A stretch of DNA of 64,000 bases from CAYMTR01 sp964393405 (GCA_964393405.1 CAYMTR010000014.1:1-64000), one strand, 5' to 3'. Shown: positions 45,458 through 54,665, counted from the stretch's first letter. Notes: generated by a model not told the origin, from the letters alone. Numbers and translations are program-made.

Positions 45458-46543
45458 TTAAATGTTGGAATTTAAAGAATGCTTTTTAAATTCTGAAGGG
45501 GTCATACCAGTCATGCTTTTAAATACGGAGAAGAAAGTAGACTTACTGTTGAATCCGCATTCGTAGCCTATAGCTTCAATAGAAAAAGGATTTTTAGGAT
45601 TTGAAAGTTTATTTTTTACTGCTTCAACACGATATTCATTAACAAACAGAAAGAAATTTTTGCCAATAGAGCCGTTAAGGACTTCAGTGATGTGATGCTT
45701 TGGAGATTTAATCTTTTCAGACAACAACGTCATATTAAAATCGGGGTTGAGGTATGGGTTTTCTTTTTCAAAATAATTAACAATTGTCTGCTTAATTTTC
45801 TCCCTTGAAGAATCAGAAAGATTAAAACTTTGAGGTTTTGACTGAGTTTCGATCTTGCTGTTCCAGTTAAAAATCACTTCTTGTTTTAAGCCATAAAAGC
45901 CAAAAATATAAACAAGAATAAGTAACATTGAGTAATTGAAAATTGAAAGGGATAGGGTATTGAAGAAAATCAGATTGGTGATTCCCCAGATAAACACAGT
46001 AAGGCAATAAGTAACATATAGGATTATTACAAACATTAGCCATGCAAAGTTTTTGAAAGTATCTATTGTTGAAAACTCATCTTTTATAGTTTTTCTGTGT
46101 TTTTTCAATAAAAGGACACTCAAGGTAAGGTAAACTATCCATGAGAAAATGCCAAAAACTGTAAAAAGTATTCGGAACCAAAGAGTTTTGTCGGGTTGGA
46201 AAAAAGTTTCAAAAGCCTGAGGTTCTTTGATTGTCCAAGCTGTGATCTTAAAAAATAGATAGGGTAATAAATGCAGAAGTTGCCTCCATTGCAGTTTAAA
46301 GTTAGGTTTTGTAAGAGAGCTAGTATAAATATAAAGGGCAGGATTAAATAACAGGAATGTATTGGTAAGAAAAAGGAAGTCGGGATATACTTTTGATTCA
46401 ATACCAAATGTCATAAACTCAAGAGCTAATAAAAAGAGCCAAGCAGATAACAATTTATCTGGTGTACCTTGTTTTTTCTTTGTTATTGTGAGAATTCCTG
46501 AAAACAAAGCTTGAGAAAAACCTATCCAAGCGATAACATCCAT
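45458..46543 (-). CDS. AraC-family regulator with membrane N-terminus
   Basis: 361 residues. About seven hydrophobic helices (2-225) are joined to a C-terminal AraC helix-turn-helix pair (about 255-355: MTLLSEKIKSPKHHITEVLN and AIGYECGFNSKSTFFSVFKSM with MTPSEFKKH). It stands between ppk1 (9 bp upstream) and the porin/RND operon (83 bp downstream), all on the minus strand, so it is the probable local regulator of the exporter genes and may be cotranscribed with ppk1. Confidence 0.85.
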   Translation of the reverse strand: MDVIAWIGFSQALFSGILTITKKKQGTPDKLLSAWLFLLALEFMTFGIESKVYPDFLFLTNTFLLFNPALYIYTSSLTKPNFKLQWRQLLHLLPYLFFKITAWTIKEPQAFETFFQPDKTLWFRILFTVFGIFSWIVYLTLSVLLLKKHRKTIKDEFSTIDTFKNFAWLMFVIILYVTYCLTVFIWGITNLIFFNTLSLSIFNYSMLLILVYIFGFYGLKQEVIFNWNSKIETQSKPQSFNLSDSSREKIKQTIVNYFEKENPYLNPDFNMTLLSEKIKSPKHHITEVLNGSIGKNFFLFVNEYRVEAVKNKLSNPKNPFSIEAIGYECGFNSKSTFFSVFKSMTGMTPSEFKKHSLNSNI

Positions 46544-46552
46544 CTTGAAAAA

Positions 46553-48634
46553 TTAAACTTTGGGGTATTTGTTTTTAAAATATTCATAGGTAGACAACTG
46601 CGACCTGACTTTTGGATTATCGTTTTGGATTCTGATATTTTCCATATCAGGACTAATTTCACAGGCTTTAATATTATCGGCTAACTGAATTCGAAGTACA
46701 TCGAGTATTTCATTTTTAATTTCACGGTCATAAATCGGGAACACACATTCCAGACGGGCATATAGATTTCTTTTCATCCAGTCGGCTGAACCAAGGAATA
46801 CCAATGGGTTCCCATTATTTGAAAACGCATAAACTCTTGAGTGTTCAAGAAACCTGTCAATTATTCTGATTACCCTAATGTTTTTACTGTATTTTTTTCC
46901 AGTCTTGAGGGTGCAGATTCCTCTGATAATAAGATCAATCTTGACACCGGCTTCGCTGGCTCGATAAAGCATATCTATCATATGGTTGTCCTGCAGTCCG
47001 TTCATTTTAAGAACGATGTATCCTTTCTTTCCAAGTTTTACATTTTCAATCTCACGGTTAATCAGTTGGCCGAACTTATGTATCAGGTTAAAGTTTGGCA
47101 CAAGAAGGTGTTTGAACTTAACCGTTTGGTCTTGTTCTTCAAGGAAGTGGAACATTTTCTTTAGATCGCGGATAATACCGTTGTGAGAAGTGAACAACCC
47201 TTGGTCACAGTATAATCTGGCAGTTTTTTCGTTAAAGTTACCGGTTGCAATGTATGTTTGATCTTTTGAGCCGGGATAATTCTTTTTATCGCGAATAACA
47301 AGAGCCACTTTAGCATGAACTTTCACACCCGGAATACTGTAGAATATCCTTATTCCGGCTTTTTTCATTTCAGCAGCATACTGAAGATTGGCTTCCTCAT
47401 CAAATCGGGCTTTTAGTTCAACAAAAACTGTAACTTTTTTACCATTTTCAGCAGCATTCATCAACGCATTTACAACCGCAGACCTTTCTGCTACCCGATA
47501 TTGAGTCGCTTTTATTTCAACAACAGAATCGTCATGTGCAGCTTGTTCAAGAAAACGTAAGAAATAATCATACGTTTGAAAAGGTACATTTAAAAGAAAG
47601 TCCTTTTTATTTATTGCTTTACTAAGTGATTTTACATTATCAAGTTCAGGGATTCTGAGAGGAGTAAGTTTTTCATTTTCAAGAAGAGGTGAAATAGGGT
47701 TAGGGAAACTGAAAAAGTCGCGGAAGTTGTGATAAACCCCTCCGTGAACTAAAATATCGTTGTCTATTTTGAAAGTTTGCATCATGTAATTCAGAAACTT
47801 GTGGGGCATTTTTCTGTCAAACAAAAAGCGGTTTGGTTTACCAAGGTTTCTGGACGAAGAAATTCTTTCAATGGCATCTATAAGGTCATCCTCTTCATAT
47901 TCGTCATATTCGAGATCAGCGTCACGTGTCAATTTGATTGAATACCATTCTTTTACAGTATAACCGGGAAAAATCTTGTTAGCGTGTTTCATTATAACGT
48001 CCTCAAGGAACATGATATAATTATTACCGTTTAATGGCGATAGCTCAACGAACCTTGAAATATTGTGGTCAGTAGGAAGCTTAATAAGTCCATATCTTAC
48101 TCGCTGTTTACCTGATGGCTTGGTTTCGCTATCCTTTACGACCATTTCCATAACAATATAAACGTGTCCGGTTTTTAGGAAAGGTCGGATTCTCTTTTTC
48201 AGAAGCAGAACAGGCTGGAGAACACTTAGTATTTCAGTGGTAAAAATATTTTGAATTTCAATTTGATGCTGACCAGATAGTTCTGAGTTTTTGTCGAGAA
48301 GGAATATCCCATTTTTCTGAAGTTCGGGAATTATTTCATTATCAAAAAGATGATGAAATTCAAGTTGATATTTGTCAACTGTTTCATTAATCTCATGTAA
48401 TATTTTGGCAGGCTGTACAAGTTCAATTTTTTGGGGAATCAAATCGGCATTTCTTAGTAATTGGCGGTAGTAACTTACCCTGACTTGATAAAACTCTTCA
48501 AGGTTATTTGAATATATAGCAAGAAATTTAATCCTTTCATATAAAGGTAAAGATGAGTCTTTTGCTTCTTCGAGAACACGATAGTTGAAAGAGAGCCAGC
48601 TTAAGTCGCGATTGAAATATTTGTATACTGTCAT
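46553..48634 (-). CDS. ppk1: Polyphosphate kinase 1
   Basis: 693 residues, the usual length. It begins YFNRDLSWLSFNYRVLEEAK, the PPK N-terminal signature. The autophosphorylated His lies in GVKVHAKVALVIR near residue 440. KGYIVLKMNGLQDNHMIDML and HSRVYAFSNNGNPLVFLGSA carry further active-site residues. It polymerises the terminal phosphate of ATP into polyphosphate at the membrane. The region before it (48635-48720) holds no clear promoter. Confidence 0.96.
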   Translation of the reverse strand: MTVYKYFNRDLSWLSFNYRVLEEAKDSSLPLYERIKFLAIYSNNLEEFYQVRVSYYRQLLRNADLIPQKIELVQPAKILHEINETVDKYQLEFHHLFDNEIIPELQKNGIFLLDKNSELSGQHQIEIQNIFTTEILSVLQPVLLLKKRIRPFLKTGHVYIVMEMVVKDSETKPSGKQRVRYGLIKLPTDHNISRFVELSPLNGNNYIMFLEDVIMKHANKIFPGYTVKEWYSIKLTRDADLEYDEYEEDDLIDAIERISSSRNLGKPNRFLFDRKMPHKFLNYMMQTFKIDNDILVHGGVYHNFRDFFSFPNPISPLLENEKLTPLRIPELDNVKSLSKAINKKDFLLNVPFQTYDYFLRFLEQAAHDDSVVEIKATQYRVAERSAVVNALMNAAENGKKVTVFVELKARFDEEANLQYAAEMKKAGIRIFYSIPGVKVHAKVALVIRDKKNYPGSKDQTYIATGNFNEKTARLYCDQGLFTSHNGIIRDLKKMFHFLEEQDQTVKFKHLLVPNFNLIHKFGQLINREIENVKLGKKGYIVLKMNGLQDNHMIDMLYRASEAGVKIDLIIRGICTLKTGKKYSKNIRVIRIIDRFLEHSRVYAFSNNGNPLVFLGSADWMKRNLYARLECVFPIYDREIKNEILDVLRIQLADNIKACEISPDMENIRIQNDNPKVRSQLSTYEYFKNKYPKV

Positions 48635-48720
48635 ATTTCAGGATTTTGTTAAACCTTACTAAATAGCTCAATATTCAAATATATGAGATTTTGGTGAAAG
48701 CTAAAATGTTTTGATTGATT

Positions 48721-48846
48721 TTATGTTAATTTTTGAGGAACACATAATTTAGTTTCCTTTTTGGATAACCTTTTACATTTCTTACAAATAAATTCTGGAT
48801 TCTCCGGCAATTGATATTCTTTTTTCTTACAAGCCTTTTTACTCAT
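48721..48846 (-). CDS. 41-residue cysteine-containing protein, zinc-ribbon-like
   Basis: Reading the minus strand from the ATG at 48846 gives a 41-residue product, MSKKACKKKEYQLPENPEF then ICKKCKRLSKKETKLCVPQKLT, ending in TAA at 48723-48721. It has four Cys residues, with a CKKC pair and a later LC, and is very rich in Lys. The ATG overlaps the end of the kinase-RapZ fusion by eight bases, implying translational coupling. It resembles short conserved CxxC proteins found beside phosphotransferase genes in Bacteroidota, as far as I recall; a metal-binding role is inferred from the Cys pattern. Confidence 0.65.
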   Translation of the reverse strand: MSKKACKKKEYQLPENPEFICKKCKRLSKKETKLCVPQKLT

Positions 48847-50263
48847 TTCTTTTTTGTTTTTCGGTATGTAGTAAAACTACATTGACGGGGAAATTGTTTA
48901 CAGCCCATGCTGCAAATTTTTCAGCGTTATATACCGAACGGTGTTGTCCACCTGTGCAACCGAAATTTATACATAAATGGTTGAATCCACGAGATAAGTA
49001 TTCTTTGATTGATATTTTAACAATTTCCTGAACATTTCTTTGGAATTCAGCAACTTCCTCATATTTATCAAGGAATTCAATTACTACTTGGTCAGTTCCC
49101 CAAAAAGATTTGTATTCAGGATACCTGCCGGGGTTCGGCAATCCTCTACAATCAAAAACAAATCCGCCACCATTTTCTGATGGGTCGTATGGTATTCCTT
49201 TTTTGTATGAGAAACTTGTAACCCTTATTGTTAAAGTGTTTTCAGGAAGATTATTGTGTTGAGATAATGGTGATTCAGCTAATTTATTAATGATTGCTTT
49301 TATTTCAGGAAGGTCAATTTTAATCAGGTTTTCTTTGATTAAAAATGATAGATTTTTTGAGGCATCGGGAATGCTGCTCCTAAAATTCTGTTTTCCTTCA
49401 AAAATACCTCTGAAACCATAAGCCCCCAAGGCTTGTAGAATTCTTACAAGAACAAAGCTGTAATAAAACTCTTTAAATTGTTCATGATCGACATCAATAT
49501 AGCCATCAAGATGGTTCAAATAATACTCAAGCATAACTTCACGCTGTGTTTCATTGAGGCGTGTTTTAGGGCTATAAAGAAGTGATGCAAGGTCATATTG
49601 CAAAGGTCCCAGTCTCCCTCCCTGATAATCAATGAACCATGCTGAATTATCTTTCAGCATAATGTTTCTTGACTGAAAGTCGCGATACATAAAAAAAGAA
49701 GATGGTGCTTCTAACAGATGATTTGCCAGAGAATTAAAGTCATTTTCAAGATTAAGTTCATTAAACGGTATACCTGCAAGTTTTAAAAAATCATATTTAA
49801 AGTAATTGAGGTCCCACATTATTGATTGGCGGTTGAAAGTCTTTACCGGAAAGCATTTATCGAAGTCGATTGAGGTGGCTCCTTTTACTTGGATTTTAAT
49901 CAGTTCAAGAAGGATATCTTTAATTTGGCAAAGAATGGGTTTGCCTGATTCTCTTTTAGAAATACGATCGTAAAGCGTTTCGTTTCCAAGGTCTGCTAAA
50001 AGGTAGTGTTTTCTGTCGGGGGAAATTGCAAATAATTCAGGAACCCGTATTCCGATTTTCAAGAATGTTTGAGTAAAACTGAAGAAAGCTTCGTTTTCAT
50101 TTATGTCTGAATTATAAGCTCCTATTGCAGAGTTATTTTCAGATTTTAGCCTGAAGTAAATCCTATCTGAGCCTGACCCGGGAAGTTTCTCAGTAGTAAT
50201 AGGTTTTTCTTTGAAACTAATTTCAAAAAGTGAAGATAAAATATGTTTAGGGTCGTTGGTCAT
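48839..50263 (-). CDS. Fusion of aminoglycoside/amino-sugar kinase-like domain with RapZ C-terminal domain
   Basis: 474 residues. The N-terminal 330 residues are a phosphotransferase-family kinase: FFMYRDFQSRNIMLKDN supplies the catalytic loop (HxD replaced by RD, with N following), and WFIDYQGGRLGPLQYDLASLLY the DxD-type magnesium site. From about 350 follows a RapZ C-terminal domain (GGGFVFDCRGLPNPGRY, then NFGCTGGQHRSVYNAEKFA). RapZ in E. coli senses glucosamine-6-phosphate, and AmgK-type kinases phosphorylate cell-wall amino sugars. The fusion therefore suggests amino-sugar recycling or its sensing. No MurU partner lies next to it. It follows DUF554 by 22 bp. Confidence 0.85.
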   Translation of the reverse strand: MTNDPKHILSSLFEISFKEKPITTEKLPGSGSDRIYFRLKSENNSAIGAYNSDINENEAFFSFTQTFLKIGIRVPELFAISPDRKHYLLADLGNETLYDRISKRESGKPILCQIKDILLELIKIQVKGATSIDFDKCFPVKTFNRQSIMWDLNYFKYDFLKLAGIPFNELNLENDFNSLANHLLEAPSSFFMYRDFQSRNIMLKDNSAWFIDYQGGRLGPLQYDLASLLYSPKTRLNETQREVMLEYYLNHLDGYIDVDHEQFKEFYYSFVLVRILQALGAYGFRGIFEGKQNFRSSIPDASKNLSFLIKENLIKIDLPEIKAIINKLAESPLSQHNNLPENTLTIRVTSFSYKKGIPYDPSENGGGFVFDCRGLPNPGRYPEYKSFWGTDQVVIEFLDKYEEVAEFQRNVQEIVKISIKEYLSRGFNHLCINFGCTGGQHRSVYNAEKFAAWAVNNFPVNVVLLHTEKQKRNE

Positions 50264-50285
50264 TTAACAAAAAGATAAAATTATT

Positions 50286-50966
50286 TTATAAAATGTAAAC
50301 TAAAATTACGGCAATTACTAATGCGGGCAACATATTTATGACATTTATTTTTTTGATTTCCAATATTGATATACCCATACCTACAAGCATTAATCCTCCA
50401 ACAGCTGACATTTCGCAAATTACTTCACCCGGTACTGCATTTCCAAGCCAAATAGCTAAGATTGTAAGTCCTCCCTGAAAAATGAGCATAGGGATTACAG
50501 AAAATGCAACTCCAATGCCTAGCGCGGAAGCAAGGGCAAGGGAACTGAAACCATCCATAACAGATTTTGCAATCAGTAAGTTTGATTTACCTGTTGTGCC
50601 TTCTTCAAAAGCACCAAGAATAGTCATTGAACCCATGCAGAACAAAAGAAATGCAGTTACCATGCCTTCAGAAAAGTTTTCATGAGTAGATTTAATCTTA
50701 CTTTTTAGCCAGTCACTAAATCTGTTTATATGTAAATCAAGCCTGAGAAGTTCTCCTAACGCAGAACCAATTACCATGCTGAATATTACAATAATGATTT
50801 GGTTTGTTTTCATAGCCATGGAAATGCCAATGAAAATAGTGAACAAACCTATAGCCTGAAAAATAATATTTGAAACACGTTTTGGAAATTTTGTATGGAA
50901 GAAATAACCTATTACGCTACCAGTGATTACAGTTGCAATGTTTACAATGGTTCCAAAAAGTATCAT
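50286..50966 (-). CDS. DUF554 membrane protein
   Basis: The 226-residue protein has about seven hydrophobic helices and typical DUF554 blocks: GTIVNIATVITGSVIGYFF at the start, GSMTILGAFEEG, and a Gly-rich C-terminus (SAVGGLMLVGMGISILEI). Function is not established; a metabolite transporter or pore is usually suspected. It is first in the operon with the kinase-RapZ gene and is divergent from the YdcF-like gene across only 37 bp. Confidence 0.88.
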   Translation of the reverse strand: MILFGTIVNIATVITGSVIGYFFHTKFPKRVSNIIFQAIGLFTIFIGISMAMKTNQIIIVIFSMVIGSALGELLRLDLHINRFSDWLKSKIKSTHENFSEGMVTAFLLFCMGSMTILGAFEEGTTGKSNLLIAKSVMDGFSSLALASALGIGVAFSVIPMLIFQGGLTILAIWLGNAVPGEVICEMSAVGGLMLVGMGISILEIKKINVINMLPALVIAVILVYIL

Positions 50967-51003
50967 GTGTTTTGTTTTGTAAAATGAATAAGTTAACTTT
51001 CAA

Positions 51004-51765
51004 ATGCAATTTGCAAAAAGTAAGATTTACAATTTGATGGCGAAGATAAAAAAAATACAGTTTCGTATTGTTAATTTAATAAAAGGTGTACTTCTGTTTG
51101 CAGGAGGAATTTTTGTAATATTGATAGTATTGGCCTTAACATCAATACCATTTTGGGCAAGATATAATCTGGGTAAGGCAAAAGACTACGTTCCGAAAAA
51201 TACAAATACTATTGTTGTGATGGGGGGAGGAGGGTTTCCCAGTGAATCAGTTTTAATGAGAATTTGGTTTGCAGAAAAACTTGCCTCAGAATTTAGGGAT
51301 GCAAAGATTATAATTGCAACTCCGGGAGATACCCTCGATTGCAAAAGTACAATCGTTCAGATGAAGCAAGAACTGGTTAAATCAGGAATCGATTCATTCA
51401 GAATTTATTATGAATCAGAAGGACTTAATACAAGACACCAGGCTCTATGCGTACAAGAAATGTTCAGTACCGGATATTTTAGTGAGCCGGTAGTGGTCGT
51501 AAGTTCTCCGGAGCATCTTTACAGAACTGTTTTATGTTTTGAGAAGGTTGGTTTTAAAAAGGTTAGTGGAAAGTCGGCGCATGAGGCAATGCTTGAAACA
51601 GATTTAAGGATAAAGGGGAAAAAGCTTGGTGGAAATAAGAATATTCCTGATGCAGGCTATTCAATTTCAATAAGGTATAAATTTTGGGATTATTTAAAAT
51701 ATGAAATAACTGTGATGAGGGAATATATAGCTTTAGGGTATTATAAGATGAAGGGGTGGATTTGA
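51004..51765 (+). CDS. SanA/YdcF-like (DUF218) membrane-anchored protein
   Basis: 253 residues. One N-terminal membrane helix (about 25-45 counted from 51004) is followed by a DUF218 domain: TIVVMGGGGFPSESVLMRIWFAEKL, then SEGLNTRHQALCVQEMFSTGYF and VSSPEHLYRTVLCFEKVGF (read as blocks). The family is linked to envelope integrity (SanA, ElyC) but the reaction is unclear. An in-frame ATG at 51037 (MAKIKKIQF) may be the true start, since a -7-like TAACTTTC lies at about 50993-51001 and would put transcription start near 51008. Confidence 0.85.
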   Translation: MQFAKSKIYNLMAKIKKIQFRIVNLIKGVLLFAGGIFVILIVLALTSIPFWARYNLGKAKDYVPKNTNTIVVMGGGGFPSESVLMRIWFAEKLASEFRDAKIIIATPGDTLDCKSTIVQMKQELVKSGIDSFRIYYESEGLNTRHQALCVQEMFSTGYFSEPVVVVSSPEHLYRTVLCFEKVGFKKVSGKSAHEAMLETDLRIKGKKLGGNKNIPDAGYSISIRYKFWDYLKYEITVMREYIALGYYKMKGWI

Positions 51766-51794
51766 TTAAAGATGTTAGTTTACATTTTACAAAA

Positions 51795-51830
51795 CAAAAA
51801 AAGGTTGTCAGTAAATGACAACCTTTTTTT
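51795..51830. terminator. Bidirectional terminator between the YdcF-like gene and tRNA-Cys
   Basis: AAGGTTGTCA and TGACAACCTT form perfect 10-bp arms around a GTAAA loop, flanked by A and T runs on both sides. It can end both the + strand YdcF-like transcript and the minus-strand tRNA transcript. Confidence 0.8.
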
Positions 51831-51831
51831 G

Positions 51832-51902
51832 AGGTACCTGGCGGAATCGAACCGCCGTAATCGGTTTTGCAGACCGGTGCCTAGCCGCTCGGCCAAGGTA
51901 CC
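51832..51902 (-). tRNA. tRNA-Cys (anticodon GCA)
   Basis: Folds as a complete cloverleaf of 71 nt. The acceptor stem GGTACCT/AGGTACC is perfect, the D arm is GCC-GGC, the anticodon loop CTGCAAA carries GCA, the T arm is GGCGG-TTCGATT-CCGCC, and the discriminator is U as expected for Cys. The outermost anticodon-stem pair is a C-A mismatch. CCA is not encoded. Confidence 0.95.
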
Positions 51903-52093
51903 TTTAGTTAGAGGGTGCAAATATATTTAAAAATTCCTTTTGACAAAAAAATCCTTGAAAATATAATCAGGTATAAGGTATCAAGACCCAAGTATCAAGA
52001 TGTCAATTTTAGTGTGTGCTTTATATAGTAAAACTTTTTAAAAACAGTGTACCATTTTTAGGGTAGAACAGGGTGAGTTACGGCAACCTCAAA

Positions 52094-52159
52094 TAGGGAC
52101 CACATAGGGACCACATTCGTACCACATTCGACCATCATACCAATTTCATGTCTTCCACT
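52094..52159. repeat. Intergenic 11-bp-period array, copy 3
   Basis: Consecutive 11-mers read TAGGGACCACA, TAGGGACCACA, TTCGTACCACA, TTCGACCATCA, TACCAATTTCA and TGTCTTCCACT. The first two are identical. The first is preceded by AAA so that AAATAGGG is formed at 52091-52098, as in the other two arrays. It lies between tRNA-Cys and folB. The rest of the spacer (51903-52274) shows only loose GTATC-containing repeats and no gene. Confidence 0.6.
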
Positions 52160-52274
52160 TTGCAAAAAATTGGGCTGGGGTAGGTATCAGGTACGCTTGT
52201 GTTCTTTAGGAAAGGGCTGTATATTTTTTTCATGATAATATACAGAATCAAATCTTGATTCTTGATACAATAGA

Positions 52275-52625
52275 TTATCTTGACATTGTAACACTGACTT
52301 TCTTGATCTGACCACCCATTGGAGGGTTTATTTTTGAAACTTTGATTGTGGCTTTCTCAATATTTTCAAATTCCTTGTAGAGTTTATCCAGAACCCGGGA
52401 ACAAATATTTTCGAGAAGAAAGGATTTTTGATCCATCTCCTTTTTAATAAGATTATAGACTTTTTGATAGTCAAGGGCGTCGGTTAGATTGTCGCTGATT
52501 CCTGCTTTAGTGCAATTTGTTTCAATTGATATGTTGACCAGAAATTTGTTGCCAACAACTTGTTCTTGTTTGAAATGCCCGTGATAGGCATAAAATTCCA
52601 TTCCTTCAATTTCAATAATACCCAT
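52275..52625 (-). CDS. folB: Dihydroneopterin aldolase
   Basis: A 116-residue FolB with IEIEGMEFYAYHGHFKQEQ (the substrate loop YxxHG), NLTDALDYQKVYNLI, SFLLENICSRVLDKL with the active Glu/Asn pair, and KINPPMGGQIKKVSV at the end. It cleaves dihydroneopterin in folate synthesis. The start is ATG 52625; the longer frame to 52679 adds non-homologous residues. Divergent from glnS. Confidence 0.93.
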   Translation of the reverse strand: MGIIEIEGMEFYAYHGHFKQEQVVGNKFLVNISIETNCTKAGISDNLTDALDYQKVYNLIKKEMDQKSFLLENICSRVLDKLYKEFENIEKATIKVSKINPPMGGQIKKVSVTMSR

Positions 52626-52754
52626 GACTATAATTTGATGATGCGAAAATATATCATTGTATCGTTTGTGGCAAATCAATCTGACTAAAATGTGAAATTA
52701 CATTTCATTCATTTCATTTTCTTGTCAATTTATTACAGAGTTCATCAAATCGTT

Positions 52755-52762
52755 TAACTTTG
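52755..52762 (+). promoter_or_regulatory. Candidate -7 box for glnS
   Basis: TAACTTTG matches TAnnTTTG exactly, 22 bp before the glnS start codon. A -33 box is not clear. Confidence 0.45.
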
Positions 52763-52784
52763 TTTTCCTTAAAATTTATGTACT

Positions 52785-54488
52785 ATGTCGGAAAATTTGA
52801 ACGAAAGCAGCGAGAACAGCATTAAAACAAGGAACTTCATACATCAGATAGTTGAGAATGACTTAATGGAAGGGAGAAACAATAAGAGGATTCATACTCG
52901 TTTCCCCCCTGAACCAAATGGTTATCTGCACATTGGTCATGCCAAAGCAATATGTCTTGATTTTGGGACAGCTGAAAAGTTTGGAGGAAAGTGCAATCTG
53001 CGTTTCGATGATACAAATCCATCAAAAGAAGATACTGAATATGTTGATTCAATTCAAGAGGATGTGCATTGGCTGGGATTTGACTGGGAAGACAGGCTGT
53101 ATTATGCATCAGATTTTTTCGACAGACTTTATGATTTTGCAGTTACCTTAATAAAAAGAGGGAAGGCATATATTGATGACCAGTCAGCAGAGATCATAAG
53201 TCAACAGAGGGGAACACCTACAAGGCCGGGTACAGAAAGTCCTTACAGAAACAGATCAGTAGAAGAAAATCTTGATTTGTTTCATCGGATGAAGGAAGGT
53301 GAATTTAAAAACGGTGAAAGAGTTTTAAGAGCTAAAATTGACATGAGCTCACCAAATATGCATATGCGTGATCCTTTAATGTACAGAATAATGCATGCTG
53401 AGCATCATAGAACAGGCAACAAATGGTGCATTTATCCGATGTATGATTTTGCACATGGACAATGCGATTATTTTGAAGGAGTAACCCATTCACTTTGTAC
53501 TTTGGAGTTTGAGATTCACCGTCCTTTATATGAATGGTTTGTAGATGAGTTGGCTGATACTGATTATCGTCCAAGGCAGATTGAGTTTTCAAGGCTAAAC
53601 CTCACCTATACGATGATGAGCAAGAGAAAACTTCTGCAATTGGTAGAAGAGAAGCTTGTCAATGGTTGGGATGATCCTAGAATGCCGACAATATGTGGAT
53701 TAAGGAGGAGGGGTTATACTCCTGCGTCAATAAAAAATTTCGTTGAGAAAGTTGGGATTACAAAGACAGAAGGAATAATTGATGTTGCCTTACTTGAACA
53801 CTCTGTACGTGAAGATCTGAATAAATCTGCCCAAAGAGTAATGGGTGTTCTTAATCCTCTCAAAATTGTAATTACCAATTATCCTGAAGGTGAGGTAGAA
53901 ATACTTGAAGCAATAAATAATCCTGAGGATGAAAGCATGGGAAAAAGACCAGTTCCTTTTACAAGGGAGATTTACATAGAGAAAGAAGATTTTATGGAGA
54001 ATCCGCCTAAAAAATTCTTCCGACTTTCACCCGGGATAGAGGTCAGATTAAGATATGCTTACTTTATTACTTGTAATGAAGTTATAAAAGATTCTGAGGG
54101 TGAAATAATCGAGTTGCGCTGCACCTATGATCCTGCTTCAAAGGGTGGTAATTCGCCTGACGGAAGGAAAGTAAAGTCGACACTGCACTGGGTTTCGGCA
54201 ACTGAAAATGTTGAAGCTGAAGTAAGGTTATATGACAGATTGTTTAATGTAGAGGATCCTTCAGGAGATAAAGAAAAAGATTTCAGAGAATATATAAATC
54301 CGGACTCACTTAATGTATTATCAAAATGTTACATTGAACCTTTTGTAAAAGGTTCAATGCCACTTGATCATTTTCAGTTTGAACGAATGGGATATTTTAA
54401 TGTAGACCCCGCTTCAACAAATGAAAAGCTCCTTTTTAACAGGACTGTAACATTAAAAGACAACTGGGCAAAACAGATAAACAGTTAA
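52785..54488 (+). CDS. glnS: Glutaminyl-tRNA synthetase
   Basis: 567 residues, close to E. coli GlnRS (554). The class I signature is PPEPNGYLHIGHAKAI near residues 40-55. LRFDDTNPSKED follows, and MMSKRKLLQLVEE near 276-288 replaces KMSKS. The C-terminal beta-barrels (340-550) bind the anticodon; there is no YqeY-like extension. It charges tRNA-Gln with glutamine. Confidence 0.96.
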   Translation: MSENLNESSENSIKTRNFIHQIVENDLMEGRNNKRIHTRFPPEPNGYLHIGHAKAICLDFGTAEKFGGKCNLRFDDTNPSKEDTEYVDSIQEDVHWLGFDWEDRLYYASDFFDRLYDFAVTLIKRGKAYIDDQSAEIISQQRGTPTRPGTESPYRNRSVEENLDLFHRMKEGEFKNGERVLRAKIDMSSPNMHMRDPLMYRIMHAEHHRTGNKWCIYPMYDFAHGQCDYFEGVTHSLCTLEFEIHRPLYEWFVDELADTDYRPRQIEFSRLNLTYTMMSKRKLLQLVEEKLVNGWDDPRMPTICGLRRRGYTPASIKNFVEKVGITKTEGIIDVALLEHSVREDLNKSAQRVMGVLNPLKIVITNYPEGEVEILEAINNPEDESMGKRPVPFTREIYIEKEDFMENPPKKFFRLSPGIEVRLRYAYFITCNEVIKDSEGEIIELRCTYDPASKGGNSPDGRKVKSTLHWVSATENVEAEVRLYDRLFNVEDPSGDKEKDFREYINPDSLNVLSKCYIEPFVKGSMPLDHFQFERMGYFNVDPASTNEKLLFNRTVTLKDNWAKQINS

Positions 54489-54665
54489 AACTGGATATAT
54501 TCTTACTACACATAACTGGATATCTGCCTTTGCATAGACTATAGCCGTATGCTAATATTGCTGTTTGGCTTTAGGTTATTTTGTCAACGACCATTAAACT
54601 TTGCTCTTTACCGATAAAATTCTTTCCTTTATCGAAGAATGGATGTTAAGTAGGAATAATCAATA

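Noticed and set aside
45735..45765. AAAATCGGGGTTGAGGTATGG, similar to the start of the 11-bp array copy 1
   Set aside because: It lies inside the AraC gene and encodes conserved residues (PYLNPDFN on the minus strand), with no periodic continuation.
54585..54592. CAACGACC, resembling the core of the 13-bp cassette repeats
   Set aside because: Only eight bases match and the flanking sequence differs; expected by chance.
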